Positions 1 to 10,197 of a stretch of DNA of 64,000 nucleotides are shown here, piece after piece. Source of the stretch: Rhodoferax sp. U2-2l. GTDB lineage: Bacteria > Pseudomonadota > Gammaproteobacteria > Burkholderiales > Burkholderiaceae_C. A model generated the notes under the pieces. The model searched no databases, was not told the DNA's origin, and was given only the letters and a program-made list of their open reading frames with translations. The translations under genes and the position numbers were made by a program. The stretch lies in NCBI RefSeq assembly GCF_020594515.1, contig NZ_JAJCTH010000014.1, positions 85,541 through 149,540 of the forward strand, given 5' to 3'. Position 1 is the first letter of the stretch, and the number at the start of each line of letters is the position of its first letter.

Positions 1-297
1 CGTGACACCGCTGCGGTTAAGCAAATGCGCGTCGATGCGGGAAACCTGGGGCGTGCTGTCGGCGCGCAGGCCCATCATGCGCCCGGAGAGCTGGTCAACC
101 AGCTTGAAGGTTTGCAAATCGAGTGCCACACCGGCACCGGTCAACAGCGATTCAAGATGCTCCAGCAACGGCGGCATGACCAACTCGTAGCCATAACAAC
201 GCGCCGCATCCAGCAGATCTCGACGTAATTCTTCGATGTGCCGTGCTTCAGACGGCAGGACATCGGCAATGTGATCCGGCAGGACCCAAGCAGACAT
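1..297 (-). CDS. hisZ: HisZ, ATP phosphoribosyltransferase regulatory subunit (partial, N-terminal 99 residues)
   Basis: The reading frame begins at the ATG at 297-295 and runs off the left edge with no stop. The N-terminus starts [15 protein letters not shown] and has the class II histidyl-tRNA-synthetase-like fold pattern, including a [10 protein letters not shown] segment and a motif-2-like [12 protein letters not shown] segment. HisZ lacks synthetase activity and activates the short form of HisG, the first enzyme of histidine biosynthesis. It lies downstream of hflC and the DUF2065 gene on the same strand, an order common in beta-proteobacteria, where purA often follows. A true histidyl-tRNA synthetase is unlikely because hisS is present at 7601-8914. 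Only about a quarter of the protein is visible. Confidence 0.88.
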   Translation of the reverse strand, partial: MSAWVLPDHIADVLPSEARHIEELRRDLLDAARCYGYELVMPPLLEHLESLLTGAGVALDLQTFKLVDQLSGRMMGLRADSTPQVSRIDAHLLNRSGVT

Positions 298-355
298 GTG
301 TATTTTGGGAGGCTGTTAAAACCTGAATTCTACCGGGCGAATGCCGCCAGCTGAC

Positions 356-556
356 TCAGACCAGCCACCAAATCAGCAGCAGGCCCAGCACCAAACTGAT
401 CAAGCCGAAGAAACGCAGTTGGCCGTCCGTGAGGCGAAGAATCTGGGAAAACGTCTGTCGCCAGGTGGAAGGCGACACAAAAGGCATGAACCCTTCCACC
501 AGCAACACCAGGCCAATGGCCAGCCAGAACGTGGTGCTGTTCAGGCCGGCCTCCAT
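356..556 (-). CDS. DUF2065 (YjeT-like) small inner-membrane protein
   Basis: A 66-residue protein made almost entirely of two hydrophobic helices (about residues 9-27 and 47-65), separated by a short polar stretch containing PSTWRQ and LRLTDGQLR. This is the length and pattern of DUF2065/YjeT proteins. The family sits immediately downstream of hflC in many beta- and gamma-proteobacteria. Here it starts 2 nt after the hflC stop, so it is almost certainly co-transcribed with hflK-hflC. Its function is unknown; context suggests a link to the HflKC/FtsH membrane complex, which is inference. Confidence 0.8.
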   Translation of the reverse strand: MEAGLNSTTFWLAIGLVLLVEGFMPFVSPSTWRQTFSQILRLTDGQLRFFGLISLVLGLLLIWWLV

Positions 557-558
557 GC

Positions 559-1455
559 TTATTTGCTGGTGTTGGCAGATGCGCCGCCGCGCATGGTCTT
601 GAAAAAGTCGGAACTGCTGGAGTCCAGCACCATCACGTCGCCCTTGGTGGCGAAGCTGGCCTTGTAGGCGTCCAGACTGCGGTAGAACTGGGCAAATTGC
701 GGGTCACGACCAAAGGCTTCGGTGTAGGTGCGTGCGGCTTCTGCGTCGCCCTCGCCCTTGATCTTCTGAGCGTCACGGTAGGCATTGGCCACCGTCACCT
801 CGCGCTGGCGATCGGCATCGGCGCGGATTTTTTCACCTTCCGCAGCGCCGGTGGAACGCAATTCGTTGGCCACCCGTTTGCGCTCGGCCTCCATGCGGCG
901 GTAAACCGATTCGGTGATGGCATCCACGTAGTCAACCCGCGTGATACGGACGTCCACCACATCGATCCCCCAGGGTTTGGCACCGCGCACTTGGGTCAGC
1001 ACTTCGTTCTTGACGTCATCCATCAGCGCTTCACGCTTGAGGGACAAAAGTTCTTTCACGGTGCGTTTGTTGATTTCTTCCTGAAACGCGTTGCGAACCA
1101 CCCGGTTGAGCTGGCTGGCGCCAGCGGCCTCGTTGGTCCCCACGTTGCGGATGTACTCAGTGGGCTCAGAGATGCGCCAACGCACGTACCAATCAATGAC
1201 CACCCGTTGTTTCTCAGCCGTGAGCACCGGCTCGTTGTCGGTACTGTCGAGGGTGAGCAAACGCTTGTCGATGTAGGACACGTTCTGGAACGGCGGCGGC
1301 AGCTTGAAATTCAGGCCGGGTTCGGTGATGACTTCCTTGATTTGCCCCAGCGCATACACCACGCCAAACTGGCGCTGATCCACCACAAACAGGGTCGATG
1401 CTCCCAGAGCCACCAGGAGCAACAGGGTCGAAAAAATAAAACCTAAGCGATTCAT
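559..1455 (-). CDS. hflC: HflC, SPFH/band-7 membrane regulator of FtsH protease
   Basis: A 298-residue protein with one N-terminal membrane anchor (about residues 5-25) followed by a band-7/SPFH domain (about 20-190) and a charged coiled-coil tail containing ERKRVANELRSTGAAEGEK. The motif GVVYALGQIKEVITEPGL is typical of HflC. HflC and HflK form a large periplasm-facing inner-membrane assembly around the FtsH protease and modulate membrane-protein turnover. It begins 10 nt after hflK and is followed at 2 nt by the DUF2065 gene, so the three form one transcription unit. Length matches the family. Confidence 0.95.
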   Translation of the reverse strand: MNRLGFIFSTLLLLVALGASTLFVVDQRQFGVVYALGQIKEVITEPGLNFKLPPPFQNVSYIDKRLLTLDSTDNEPVLTAEKQRVVIDWYVRWRISEPTEYIRNVGTNEAAGASQLNRVVRNAFQEEINKRTVKELLSLKREALMDDVKNEVLTQVRGAKPWGIDVVDVRITRVDYVDAITESVYRRMEAERKRVANELRSTGAAEGEKIRADADRQREVTVANAYRDAQKIKGEGDAEAARTYTEAFGRDPQFAQFYRSLDAYKASFATKGDVMVLDSSSSDFFKTMRGGASANTSK

Positions 1456-1465
1456 CAGTTAACTC

Positions 1466-2857
1466 CTAGCGGGTATCACGCGTGCGGGCACGCGCAGCGT
1501 CGCGGGCACGGGCATCGGCGGCACTGGTCGTGGTGTCTGGCACAGTGGCAGGCGGCGCCGCCGCTGGCACCGCAGTCACCTCTTGCGACACCTGTCCGGT
1601 CATTTGGATGATCTTGTCCAACGGCAAGTAAAGCAGGTTGGACCCTTGTTTGGAGTCAACCATCACCTTGGTCACGCTGCTGTAAATCTGCTGCATGGCG
1701 TCGATGTACATCCGGTCACGGGTGACCTGAGGGGCCTTCTGGTACTCAGCCAGCACCGATTTGAACCGCTGTGAATCACCTTGCGCCTGCGCCACGATGC
1801 GGGATTTGTAGGCGTCAGCTTCTTCTTTCAGGCGCGATGCGGCACCCACCGCGCGCGGGATCACGTCATTTGCGTAGGCCTGGGCTTCGTTTTTGGCACG
1901 TTCACGCTCTTGCCCGGCTTTGAGCACATCGTCGAAAGCGGCCTGGACCTGCTCCGGCGGACGCACACCGCCTTGCTGCAAGTTGATCCCCACCACCTCG
2001 ATACCGACCTTGTAGCGGTCCAGAATTTTCTGCATCAGCTCACGCACCCGGGGCGCGATCTGATCACGTTCGTCAGATAACGCGCTGTCCATGCGCATCT
2101 TGCCGACCACTTCACGCACCGAGGTCTCAGCCGCTTGCACCACCGCATCGGCCGGGTTACGGCTCTCGAACAGGAAGGCGCGTGCATCATTCAAGCGGTA
2201 TTGCACCGCAAACTTGATTTCGACGATGTTTTCGTCTTCGGTCAGCATGGCCGATTCACGCAAGCCGGTGGCCTTGATGATGGCATCGCGGCCCACATCC
2301 ACGGAACGGATTTGGGTCACAAACACCAGCTCATGGCGTTGTATCGGATATGGCAGGCGCCAATTGAAACCCGCACCCACAGAGCTGTGGTACTTGCCGA
2401 ACTGGGTGATCACAGCCTGCTGACCTTCCTGGACAATGAAGAAACCCGTGCCCAGCCAAATCAGAACCGCCACGCCGGCGATCAACCCGGCGCCAATGCC
2501 AGCCGTTTTCATGTCCGGCTGGAAGTTGCCTGGACCGCCCCTGCCGCCACCCGAATCGCCACCGCCAGGGCCACGCCCGTTTGGCTTGCCGTTGCCAAAC
2601 AGGCCACCCAGCTTGCGGTTGAAATCACGCCACAATTCATCCAGGTCCGGCGGCCCTTGTGTTGGGCCCCCACGCGGTTGGCGGTCACCGTTGCGAGGTG
2701 GCTCCACCCCGGTCGGCGCTGGCTTGTTGTCATCGCCACCCGCGTTGTCAGCGGGTTTGTCGTCGCCGCGGCCCCAGCGTGGGTCATTGAGGTTGAACAT
2801 TCCCTGAAGGCGTCGCGGCAAAAGCGCCAGGCTAAAGGTCGGTAATTGAAGTTTCAT
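1466..2857 (-). CDS. hflK: HflK, SPFH/band-7 membrane regulator of FtsH protease
   Basis: A 463-residue protein. The Gly/Pro-rich cytoplasmic N-terminal region (about residues 25-115) precedes one transmembrane helix (about 122-142), a band-7 domain with VQEGQQAVITQFGKY, and an Ala/Glu-rich coiled coil. It partners with HflC downstream (10-nt gap). The start is uncertain: the ATG at 2857 gives a 19-residue extension, while an internal ATG at 2800 gives MFNLNDPRWGRG, the usual start of HflK in relatives, but its purine-rich AGGGA abuts the codon. The C-terminus has an Ala/Thr-rich low-complexity tail ending in several Arg-Asp repeats. Identification is firm; only the start is open. Confidence 0.93.
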   Translation of the reverse strand: MKLQLPTFSLALLPRRLQGMFNLNDPRWGRGDDKPADNAGGDDNKPAPTGVEPPRNGDRQPRGGPTQGPPDLDELWRDFNRKLGGLFGNGKPNGRGPGGGDSGGGRGGPGNFQPDMKTAGIGAGLIAGVAVLIWLGTGFFIVQEGQQAVITQFGKYHSSVGAGFNWRLPYPIQRHELVFVTQIRSVDVGRDAIIKATGLRESAMLTEDENIVEIKFAVQYRLNDARAFLFESRNPADAVVQAAETSVREVVGKMRMDSALSDERDQIAPRVRELMQKILDRYKVGIEVVGINLQQGGVRPPEQVQAAFDDVLKAGQERERAKNEAQAYANDVIPRAVGAASRLKEEADAYKSRIVAQAQGDSQRFKSVLAEYQKAPQVTRDRMYIDAMQQIYSSVTKVMVDSKQGSNLLYLPLDKIIQMTGQVSQEVTAVPAAAPPATVPDTTTSAADARARDAARARTRDTR

Positions 2858-2896
2858 CGCAGCAGCTTTAATCTAATAGGGATCGATTGTGCCGAA

Positions 2897-4033
2897 TCAG
2901 TCGGCAGCCTCATGGTCTGGAGGGAAATCCGTGGCCACAGACACCGCTGGGCGCCTGGCGCGCACCGCCTCGGTGAGCAACTGGCGCAGCGCAGCCACGC
3001 CCTCGCCATCCTGGGCACTCAGAAAAATACGCGGGGTCGGCACACCCCCTAGGTCATACACATCTTGCAGCACGGGCGGACGACGCGTGTCGTCGAGGGC
3101 ATCGAGCTTGTTGAAGACCAGAATCTGGGGAATGTCACCGGCGCCAATTTCCTTCAGGACGCCCTGCACTTCAGCGATCTGATTCAGGTAGGTGTCACTG
3201 GCGCAGTCCACCACATGCAGCAGCAGATCGGCGTCCACCGCCTCTTGCAGCGTGGCCTGAAAGGCGTCGATCAGGCCGTGTGGCAAGTCACGAATGAAAC
3301 CCACGGTATCCGAGAGCGAAATCATCCGCCCCACATCGCCCAGATACAGCTGCCGCGTGGTGGTATCCAGCGTGGCAAACAACTGGTCGGCCGCATAGGC
3401 ACGCGCTTTCACCAGGGTGTTGAACAGGGTCGATTTGCCGGCATTGGTGTAGCCGACCAGCGAGATCGTGAACGTGTCACGCCGGTCGCGCTGACGGCGC
3501 TGGGTGTGGCGCTGTCGCTTGACCTTGGCCAGCCGCTCTTTGATGCGTTTGATGTTGTCGCCAATCATGCGGCGATCGAGCTCAATCTGTGTCTCGCCCG
3601 GGCCGCCGCGCAGCCCGATGCCGCCGCTTTGCCGCTCCAGGTGCGACCAGCGACGCACCAGGCGGGTGCTGAGGTACTGCAGCCGCGCCAGTTCCACCTG
3701 AAGTTTGCCTTCATGGCTGCGCGCGCGCTGACCGAAGATCTCCAGAATGAGCAGCGTCCGGTCGTTGACAGGCAACTCCAGATGGCGCTCCAGATTGCGT
3801 TGCTGCGCCGGACTCAGGCTTTGGTCAAACAGAATTTCCTGGACACCCAACTGGGTGGCCAGCAATTTGATTTCATCTGCCTTGCCGCTGCCAATGAACA
3901 GCGCCGCATCGGGCGCCCTGCGCTTGCAGGTCACCCTCGCCACAGGCGTCAAGCCCGCAGTCTGTGCCAGCAGTCCGAGCTCTTGGAGCTCGACGTCAAA
4001 GTTGGGGAGGCCAAAATCAACACCCACCAGCAA
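2897..4033 (-). CDS. hflX: HflX, ribosome-associated GTPase
   Basis: An OBG-HflX GTPase with the N-terminal HflX domain (GVDFGLPNFDVELQELGLL), a Gly-rich linker (SGGIGLRGGPGETQIE) and a G domain whose Walker A is GYTNAGKST, followed by DTVGF and NKLD motifs. HflX binds 50S/70S ribosomes and splits stalled ribosomes under stress. The frame is open up to an ATG at 4129, but that would overlap hfq by 77 nt and the extra residues are not HflX-like. I chose the TTG at 4033, which has AAGG 8 nt upstream and lies 19 nt after the hfq stop. A GTG at 4075 is the alternative. It is co-transcribed with hfq upstream and hflK downstream. Confidence 0.92.
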   Translation of the reverse strand: MLVGVDFGLPNFDVELQELGLLAQTAGLTPVARVTCKRRAPDAALFIGSGKADEIKLLATQLGVQEILFDQSLSPAQQRNLERHLELPVNDRTLLILEIFGQRARSHEGKLQVELARLQYLSTRLVRRWSHLERQSGGIGLRGGPGETQIELDRRMIGDNIKRIKERLAKVKRQRHTQRRQRDRRDTFTISLVGYTNAGKSTLFNTLVKARAYAADQLFATLDTTTRQLYLGDVGRMISLSDTVGFIRDLPHGLIDAFQATLQEAVDADLLLHVVDCASDTYLNQIAEVQGVLKEIGAGDIPQILVFNKLDALDDTRRPPVLQDVYDLGGVPTPRIFLSAQDGEGVAALRQLLTEAVRARRPAVSVATDFPPDHEAAD

Positions 4034-4052
4034 GGTGGGTGCCTTGATGCTG

Positions 4053-4301
4053 TTAGGCGGTGGCAGGTTGGTCACCCTCAGTGGCAGAGAAATTGACCGC
4101 ACGACCTGGAACGATGGTCGAGATGGCATGTTTGTAAACCATTTGGGTGACGGTATTGCGCAGCAACACCACGTACTGATCGAAGGATTCGATCTGACCC
4201 TGAAGCTTGATGCCGTTGACCAGATAAATGGATACAGGAACGTGTTCCCGACGCAGCGTGTTGAGAAACGGGTCTTGTAAAAGTTGACCTTTGTTGTTCA
4301 C
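4053..4301 (-). CDS. hfq: Hfq, RNA chaperone
   Basis: An 82-residue protein with the complete Sm fold. The Sm1 region includes [24 protein letters not shown] and the Sm2 region includes [12 protein letters not shown], with the conserved Gln (LQDPF) and the YKHA motif used in poly-U binding. Hfq forms a hexamer that pairs small RNAs with mRNAs. The start is GTG at 4301 with GGAGA about 6 nt upstream. It heads the hfq-hflX-hflK-hflC unit. The 113-bp gap to der is the likely promoter region; no clear -35/-10 pair was picked out. The C-terminal tail is short, as usual in beta-proteobacteria. Confidence 0.97.
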   Translation of the reverse strand: MNNKGQLLQDPFLNTLRREHVPVSIYLVNGIKLQGQIESFDQYVVLLRNTVTQMVYKHAISTIVPGRAVNFSATEGDQPATA

Positions 4302-4414
4302 GATATTCTCCGTGTTCGGATAATTAAAGAGGGGGCCACGATACCACAGCCATCCGCCGCATCGGCTTCAGAACGACGATATCCACAATAAATATGTCAC
4401 TAAAACCTGACACT

Positions 4415-5752
4415 TCAGTCAGCTTTGTCCGCAAACGGATTGGCGGATGTTTTCAGTTCGATGCGCAGCGGTGTGCCGACCAGATCGAAGGCCTGGCGAA
4501 ATCGGCCTTCCAGAAAACGTTTGTAGGCATCGGTCACATGTTCCAGTGAATTGCCGTGGATCACGATGATCGGCGGGTTCATGCCGCCCTGGTGCGCGTA
4601 GCGCAGCTTGGGCCGGTACATGCCCGAGCGCTTCGGGCTTTGAAACTGCACCGATTCCAACAACAGGCGCGTCAACACGGGCGTGGACATCTTGCAGTTG
4701 GCCGCCTTGTAGGCCTGGATGATGGACGCCCACAGTGGCCCCAAGCCCTGACGTTTTTGGGCAGAAATCAGGTGCATGTTGGCAAACTTCAAAAACGCCA
4801 AGCGCGTCTCGATGGAGCGCTTCACCAGCTCCCGCTGGTAGTCGTCGACCGCATCCCATTTGTTGACGGCCAGCACCACGGCACGACCGTTTTCCAGGAT
4901 GTAGCCCGCGATGTGGGCGTCCTGGTCGGTCACCCCTTGCGTGGCGTCAATCAGTAGCAGCACCACGTTGGCCGACTCGATGGCTTGCAGGGTTTTGACC
5001 ACCGAGAACTTCTCAATGGCTTCAAAAACCTTGCCACGACGGCGTAACCCGGCGGTGTCAATCAACTCGAATTTCTGGCCTTCGCGCTCGAACGGCACCG
5101 AAATAGCGTCCCGAGTGGTGCCGGGCAGATCAAAGGCGACCAGACGTTCCTCGCCCAGCCAGACGTTGATCAGGGTGGACTTGCCGACGTTGGGTCGGCC
5201 CGCCACTGCCAGTTTGATCACGCCGGGCGCCGCTTCGTCGTCGTCAGCGCCCTCTTCCAGGTTCAAAGGCTTGAGCGCCAGGTCCAGCAAGGAGCGGATG
5301 CCCTGCCCGTGCGCGGCTGACACCGGCAGGACTTCACCCAGGCCCAACTCGTAGAACTCGACCAATTGGGCACCTTCGAGCATGCCTTCGGCCTTGTTGG
5401 CGACCAACAGGCAGTTTTTGCCCAACCGCCTCAGGTAATTGGCAATGTCATGGTCTTGCGCCGACACGCCGCCACGCGCATCGACCACAAAAATCACGAC
5501 GTCGGCTTCGGCCACGGCCTGCCGGGTCTGCTTGGCCATTTCTTTGTAGATGCCGCTGGTTGCGTCAGGCTCAAAGCCGCCGGTGTCAATCACGATGAAT
5601 TCATGTCCCGTGTGCTTGCCGTTGCCGTAATGACGATCACGCGTCAATCCGGAATAGTCAGCCACGATGGCATCACGCGATTTGGTCAACCGGTTGAACA
5701 GTGTCGACTTGCCCACATTGGGGCGGCCCACCAGGGCCAATACGGGCTTCAT
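4415..5752 (-). CDS. der: Der (EngA), double-domain ribosome-assembly GTPase
   Basis: A 445-residue protein with two tandem G domains, each with a Walker A (GRPNVGKST at about residues 8-16 and again near 183) and the matching DTGGF / DTAGL and NKAE / NKWD motifs, followed by the KH-like C-terminal domain. Der is an essential GTPase for 50S subunit maturation. The start chosen is ATG 5752 ([16 protein letters not shown]), where family homology begins. The frame extends 16 residues further upstream, but that would run into bamB. It lies 16 nt downstream of bamB in the usual bamB-der order. Confidence 0.97.
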   Translation of the reverse strand: MKPVLALVGRPNVGKSTLFNRLTKSRDAIVADYSGLTRDRHYGNGKHTGHEFIVIDTGGFEPDATSGIYKEMAKQTRQAVAEADVVIFVVDARGGVSAQDHDIANYLRRLGKNCLLVANKAEGMLEGAQLVEFYELGLGEVLPVSAAHGQGIRSLLDLALKPLNLEEGADDDEAAPGVIKLAVAGRPNVGKSTLINVWLGEERLVAFDLPGTTRDAISVPFEREGQKFELIDTAGLRRRGKVFEAIEKFSVVKTLQAIESANVVLLLIDATQGVTDQDAHIAGYILENGRAVVLAVNKWDAVDDYQRELVKRSIETRLAFLKFANMHLISAQKRQGLGPLWASIIQAYKAANCKMSTPVLTRLLLESVQFQSPKRSGMYRPKLRYAHQGGMNPPIIVIHGNSLEHVTDAYKRFLEGRFRQAFDLVGTPLRIELKTSANPFADKAD

Positions 5753-5768
5753 GAGGATAGGTCTCGCA

Positions 5769-6908
5769 TTATTCGGGCTGAAAGCCGAACACTGTGCCAT
5801 TGCGCGTGACGGCCACCAGCGTGGTGCCCGCCACGGCGGGTGTTGCGGCGATGGCCGACCCGTCAGTGGTCAAACGGGTCAGCGGGGTGCCATCCACGCG
5901 CGACATGAAATGCAGCAAGCCCGTGGCGTCGCCTGTGACCACCGACCGACCCAGCACCAGCGGCGCCGTCAGCTGCCGATAACGCAAGCGTTCGGAGCGC
6001 CACACCTCGGTGCCGCCGGTCAATTTCCAGGCGAGCAACTTGCCATCGTCTTCAACACCGAATACTTGCTGCTCATCACCATGCAGACCCACCGCACCAG
6101 AGGCCGCCTGCTTCCAGATCACCGAACCACGGTCGGTGTTGACGCAAGCAGCGGCCGTTTGGAAGGCACGCACACACACCACATTGGCGGCACGGCTGAC
6201 CCCTGCCACCAGGTCCACCAGTCGTTCAATGTCGTTGGTGCCACGCGGGGTGGCAACGGGCGCATCCCAGATCACCGTGCCATTGAGCGGATTGAGTCCG
6301 ACCAGGCGCCCGGCCAGGCCAACCACCAAGGTGTTGTTAACCGCCATCAAAACCCCGGCCTGGCGCAACACCAGAGCTTCGCCCGGTCGCTGATTGACCC
6401 ATAGTTTTTTGCCACTGACAGCGTCAAAGGCGGACACGACCCGGTCCGCACCCAAAACAAAGACGCGTTGTCCGGCGACCAGCGGGGCAGTAAAAACCTG
6501 ACTGGCCAGACGCGAGCGCCAAAGCTCACGCTCGCCCGCCATCGTCACCAGTTCGTTGTTGCGGGTCACCACCGCAGCGTATTGCCCATCACTGCCAACC
6601 CCGGCGGCAATGGGTGCACCCACATTGTTGCGCCACAACACGGCACCGGTTCGGGCGTCCAAAGAGGTCACCACGCCTTCAGAACTTGCCAGGGTGACTG
6701 TCGTCGGTGTGGTGTGGACGGACAGCGGGAAGTCAACTTTTCCAACCGGGGTTGTCCAGGCCGTTCGAACACCCAGCAGCGCGGGGTTGGCACCCAGTTC
6801 CGCCGGGCGCGGCGCGCTGGAGCCACTGGCGCAGGCGCCGAGTACGCCAACCAAAAACACACTCAGGCCCAGCTTGGCGAGCCGACTGACAGGGGAATGG
6901 GAGATCAT
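5769..6908 (-). CDS. bamB: BamB, outer-membrane assembly lipoprotein (PQQ-like beta-propeller)
   Basis: A 379-residue protein with a lipoprotein signal (hydrophobic stretch, then LGAC with Cys26), followed by repeated PQQ-type blades such as [28 protein letters not shown] and [14 protein letters not shown] that build an eight-bladed propeller. BamB is a periplasmic lipoprotein of the BAM complex, which inserts beta-barrel proteins. It starts 3 nt after the yfgM-like gene and is followed by der. BamD of the same complex is at 16701-17507 on the other strand. Length is normal for the family. Confidence 0.95.
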   Translation of the reverse strand: MISHSPVSRLAKLGLSVFLVGVLGACASGSSAPRPAELGANPALLGVRTAWTTPVGKVDFPLSVHTTPTTVTLASSEGVVTSLDARTGAVLWRNNVGAPIAAGVGSDGQYAAVVTRNNELVTMAGERELWRSRLASQVFTAPLVAGQRVFVLGADRVVSAFDAVSGKKLWVNQRPGEALVLRQAGVLMAVNNTLVVGLAGRLVGLNPLNGTVIWDAPVATPRGTNDIERLVDLVAGVSRAANVVCVRAFQTAAACVNTDRGSVIWKQAASGAVGLHGDEQQVFGVEDDGKLLAWKLTGGTEVWRSERLRYRQLTAPLVLGRSVVTGDATGLLHFMSRVDGTPLTRLTTDGSAIAATPAVAGTTLVAVTRNGTVFGFQPE

Positions 6909-6911
6909 GGC

Positions 6912-7589
6912 TTACTTTCCTTGCGCGGCATCCACCGGCGTATTGCTCTGCACATCAACACCCAGGGCATTGAGTTTGACTTCGACCAGGCGCCGGTATT
7001 CGGTACGCGGCTCAAACGCCTTGTAGGCTTTTTGATACTGCTCGATGGCTTTGGCCGTGTTACCTTGCAGCGTCAGGATGTCGCCAGTGCGGTCCGCGAC
7101 CAGGGCTTCGAACCCGGTTGGAAACGCGCCACCCAGTTGGCTTAAAGCGCCGTCCAAGTCCTTGGCATCCATCAACAACCCGGCCAGCCTGAGTTTGGCC
7201 ACCGCCTGATAACCCGCGTCTGCCGATTTTTCAGCCACCCAACCCAGCGCCGCTTTGGCTTCGTCCGGCTTGCCTGCCGTGGCATAGTGTCTGGCTGCCA
7301 GCAGCCCGGACTGTTGGGCATAGGTGGTGGAAGCAAAGCGCTCCTTCATGTCGGAAAAAACGCGGTCAATCTTGGCCGTGTCGCCAGACTGGATGGAGCG
7401 CTCCACCTCATCAAACAAGGCTGCGGCCTGGTTGGCCTGGCTGCGCTGCCAATAGTTGTAAAAATTCCAGGCGGCAAACGCCGACAGAACGGCGATCAAT
7501 GCCCAGGTGATGGCATTGCCGTATTGCTTCCAGAAATGCTTGAGTTGGTCAAGCTGTTCCTGTTCTTCAAGATCCAAATGATTTGCCAT
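6912..7589 (-). CDS. YfgM-family membrane-anchored tetratricopeptide protein
   Basis: A 225-residue protein with an acidic/aromatic cytoplasmic N-terminus (LDLEEQEQLDQLKHFWKQYGN), one transmembrane helix (about residues 25-45) and a periplasmic TPR-like region. This is the pattern of YfgM/UPF0070 proteins. In E. coli YfgM associates with the SecYEG-PpiD chaperone network. Position between hisS and bamB is the conserved order. It starts 11 nt after hisS and ends 3 nt before bamB, consistent with one operon. Confidence 0.88.
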   Translation of the reverse strand: MANHLDLEEQEQLDQLKHFWKQYGNAITWALIAVLSAFAAWNFYNYWQRSQANQAAALFDEVERSIQSGDTAKIDRVFSDMKERFASTTYAQQSGLLAARHYATAGKPDEAKAALGWVAEKSADAGYQAVAKLRLAGLLMDAKDLDGALSQLGGAFPTGFEALVADRTGDILTLQGNTAKAIEQYQKAYKAFEPRTEYRRLVEVKLNALGVDVQSNTPVDAAQGK

Positions 7590-7600
7590 GTCGTGCTTCG

Positions 7601-8914
7601 CTAAACGCAGGATTGTAGGGTTGGGGCCCAGGCGGCCAAGTCGGCCAGGGAGCGGGTCACTTGCGCAGTGCCAGCATCACGCAGAGGTTTGACGGTGACC
7701 TGTTGTGATGCCACCTCGTCGGTCCCGAAGATCAGCGCATAACGTGCGCCACTGGTGTCAGCGCGCTTGAATTGGCTTTTCATGCTGCCCATGCCATCGG
7801 CTGAACTGGCGTGCATCTGGACACTGATGCCTGAGTTTCGCAAGGCTTGAAGTGTTGACAGAACCATGGGCATGGCCGCCACGTCTGTGACGATCGCATA
7901 GGCGTCCAGCGGCGCGGCCGTCCCCAGGCGTCCGGCCGTTTTGGCCAGTTCCAAAACGCGGTCGACACCCAAAGCCCAACCGATCGCCGGGGTCGGCTTG
8001 CCACCCAACTGCTCGAACAAATAGTCATAACGACCGCCCGCACAGACCGTGCCTTGCGACCCCAGGCGATCGGTGGTGAACTCAAAAACCGTCAGGTTGT
8101 AGTAGTCCATACCGCGCACCAGCCGGGGATTCACCGTGTAAGCGACGCCATTGGCGTCCAGGATGGCCTTCAGGGTGCTGAAATGCGCCAACGACGCCTC
8201 GCCCAAAAAGTCCAGCAACTTGGGCGCCGCGTTGACCAGGCTCTGCATGTGCGGATTTTTGGTGTCCAGAATGCGCAAGGGGTTGCTGTGAAGCCGCCTG
8301 CGCGCTTCTTCATCGAGCAGCGCGATGTTCTGTTCCAAATAGGCGATCAGGGCTTGCCGGTGTGCCAGGCGCTCGGGTGGTTGGCCCAGGCTGTTGAGTT
8401 CGAGCCGCACATCGGTCAAGCCGATCTCTGCCCACAAGGCGGTGGCCATCAAAATCAGCTCGGCATCCACGTCCGCGCCAGGAAAACCCAGCGCCTCGGC
8501 ACCAATCTGGTCAAACTGCCGGTAACGCCCTTTTTGCGGGCGCTCGTGCCGAAACATCGGCCCCATGTAATAGAGGCGCTTGCCGCCGTCATACAACAGA
8601 CTGTGTTCGATGGCCGCGCGCACCACGCCCGCTGTGGCTTCCGGGCGCAGCGTCAACGGGTCGCCGTTGAGCCGGTCGTCAAAGCAGTACATCTCTTTCT
8701 CGACGATGTCGGTGACCTCGCCCAAGCCGCGGACGAACAGGGGTGTGCGCTCCACGATGGGGGTGCGGATGTTGCGATAGGCAAAACGGGCCATCAGGCC
8801 GCGCACTTTGGCTTCCAACCATTCGACCGTGGCCGAATCTGGCGGCAGCAGGTCATTCATGCCTTTGACGGCAGTCAGTTTGTTGGCGGTTGGGGTGGGT
8901 ACTTTGTCAATCAT
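7601..8914 (-). CDS. hisS: Histidyl-tRNA synthetase
   Basis: A 437-residue class II aminoacyl-tRNA synthetase. Visible landmarks are [11 protein letters not shown] at the start of the catalytic domain, motif 2 ([19 protein letters not shown]), the histidine-binding [15 protein letters not shown], and motif 3 ([24 protein letters not shown], split here for reading), then a C-terminal anticodon-binding domain. It charges tRNA-His with histidine. It sits between ispG (12-nt gap) and the yfgM-like gene. Both hisS and its paralogue hisZ occur in this window. Confidence 0.97.
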   Translation of the reverse strand: MIDKVPTPTANKLTAVKGMNDLLPPDSATVEWLEAKVRGLMARFAYRNIRTPIVERTPLFVRGLGEVTDIVEKEMYCFDDRLNGDPLTLRPEATAGVVRAAIEHSLLYDGGKRLYYMGPMFRHERPQKGRYRQFDQIGAEALGFPGADVDAELILMATALWAEIGLTDVRLELNSLGQPPERLAHRQALIAYLEQNIALLDEEARRRLHSNPLRILDTKNPHMQSLVNAAPKLLDFLGEASLAHFSTLKAILDANGVAYTVNPRLVRGMDYYNLTVFEFTTDRLGSQGTVCAGGRYDYLFEQLGGKPTPAIGWALGVDRVLELAKTAGRLGTAAPLDAYAIVTDVAAMPMVLSTLQALRNSGISVQMHASSADGMGSMKSQFKRADTSGARYALIFGTDEVASQQVTVKPLRDAGTAQVTRSLADLAAWAPTLQSCV

Positions 8915-8925
8915 GGAACGAACAA

Positions 8926-10197
8926 TCAGACTTTGGCTGCGGCGTTGGCACCAAAGCGCTTTTCAACATAGTCTTCAACAATGGCCTGGAATTCCTGAGC
9001 AATGGCATCCCCACGCAGGGTCATGCGCTTTTCACCGTCAATAAAGACCGGCGCGGCCGGTGCCTCGCCCGTGCCAGGCAAGCTGATGCCGATGTCGGCC
9101 TGTTTGCTCTCGCCCGGGCCGTTCACGATGCAGCCCATGACAGCGACCTTCATCTTTTCGACACCTGGGTACTTGCTGCGCCACTGTGGCATCTGGGCCC
9201 GCAGGTACTCTTCGATGCGTTGGGTCAGTTCCTGAAACGTCGTGCTGGTGGTGCGGCCGCAACCGGGACAGGCTGTGACGCTGGGCACAAACGAGCGCAG
9301 CTCCAGCGCTTGCAAAATCTCGGCGGCAATCACGACTTCTTGCGTGCGGGACTCGCCGGGTTGCGGCGTCAATGACACCCGGATGGTGTTGCCGATACCT
9401 TCCTGCAACAGGACCGACAGCGCCGCAGCCGACGCCACAGCGCCTTTGGTGCCCATGCCCGCCTCGGTCAGGCCCAGGTGCAAGGCGTAGTTGCAACGTT
9501 TGGCAAGCTCCCGGTACACCGAAATCAGATCCTGCACACCGCTGACTTTGCACGACAGGATGATCTGGTTCGGGTCCAGGCCCAGTTCCACCGCCTGTTG
9601 CGCGGAATCCAGGGCGGAGGTGATCAAGGCCTCGTACATCACCGGCTTGGCGCCCCATGGCACCGCACGGCGGCTGTTCTGGTCCATCAAATCAGCCAGC
9701 AAGGCCTGGTCGAGGCTGCCCCAGTTGACACCAATGCGCACCGCTTTGTTCCAGCGCACGGCCGCTTCAATCATCTGGCCGAATTGCCGGTCGCGTTTGT
9801 CGCCTTTGCCCACATTGCCGGGGTTGATCCGGTATTTGGACAAGGTTTGGGCACAGTCGGGAAACTCGGTCAACAAGCGGTGGCCGTTGTAATGGAAATC
9901 GCCAACGAGCGGCACGTCGACGCCCATGCGGTCCAGTTGCTCGCGAATATGCGGCACGGCCTGTGCTGCCTCGGGCGTGTTGACAGTTAAACGAACCATC
10001 TCGGAGCCCGCCAGCGCCAGTTCCTTGACCTGGATGGCGGTGCCGATGACGTCCACCGTGTCGGTGTTGGTCATGGACTGGAGTCGCACGGGGGCGTCAC
10101 CGCCCACCGTGACGATCCGGCTGCCCCAGACCACCTTGGCCTGGCGGGTTGTTCTGCCTTGCGCGTTGGCTTCAGCAATCGGCGTGGGAATATGCAT
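8926..10197 (-). CDS. ispG: IspG, (E)-4-hydroxy-3-methylbut-2-enyl-diphosphate synthase
   Basis: A 423-residue protein with the IspG signature start ([13 protein letters not shown]) and a C-terminal iron-sulfur region with ACPGCGRT and a further Cys in [11 protein letters not shown], which bind a [4Fe-4S] cluster. It catalyses the penultimate step of the MEP isoprenoid pathway. The MEP enzyme IspF is at 50507-50989. The chosen ATG at 10197 overlaps the rodZ stop by one base (TGATG), which implies translational coupling; a GTG one codon earlier is possible. Confidence 0.96.
   Translation of the reverse strand: MHIPTPIAEANAQGRTTRQAKVVWGSRIVTVGGDAPVRLQSMTNTDTVDVIGTAIQVKELALAGSEMVRLTVNTPEAAQAVPHIREQLDRMGVDVPLVGDFHYNGHRLLTEFPDCAQTLSKYRINPGNVGKGDKRDRQFGQMIEAAVRWNKAVRIGVNWGSLDQALLADLMDQNSRRAVPWGAKPVMYEALITSALDSAQQAVELGLDPNQIILSCKVSGVQDLISVYRELAKRCNYALHLGLTEAGMGTKGAVASAAALSVLLQEGIGNTIRVSLTPQPGESRTQEVVIAAEILQALELRSFVPSVTACPGCGRTTSTTFQELTQRIEEYLRAQMPQWRSKYPGVEKMKVAVMGCIVNGPGESKQADIGISLPGTGEAPAAPVFIDGEKRMTLRGDAIAQEFQAIVEDYVEKRFGANAAAKV

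Noticed and set aside
697..1446. Long plus-strand frames opposite hflC, hflX, hisS, lpdA, sucA, aceE and prlC
   Set aside because: High-GC genes leave the opposite strand open; none of these frames shows a domain or a ribosome-binding site, whereas the sense genes are all recognisable.
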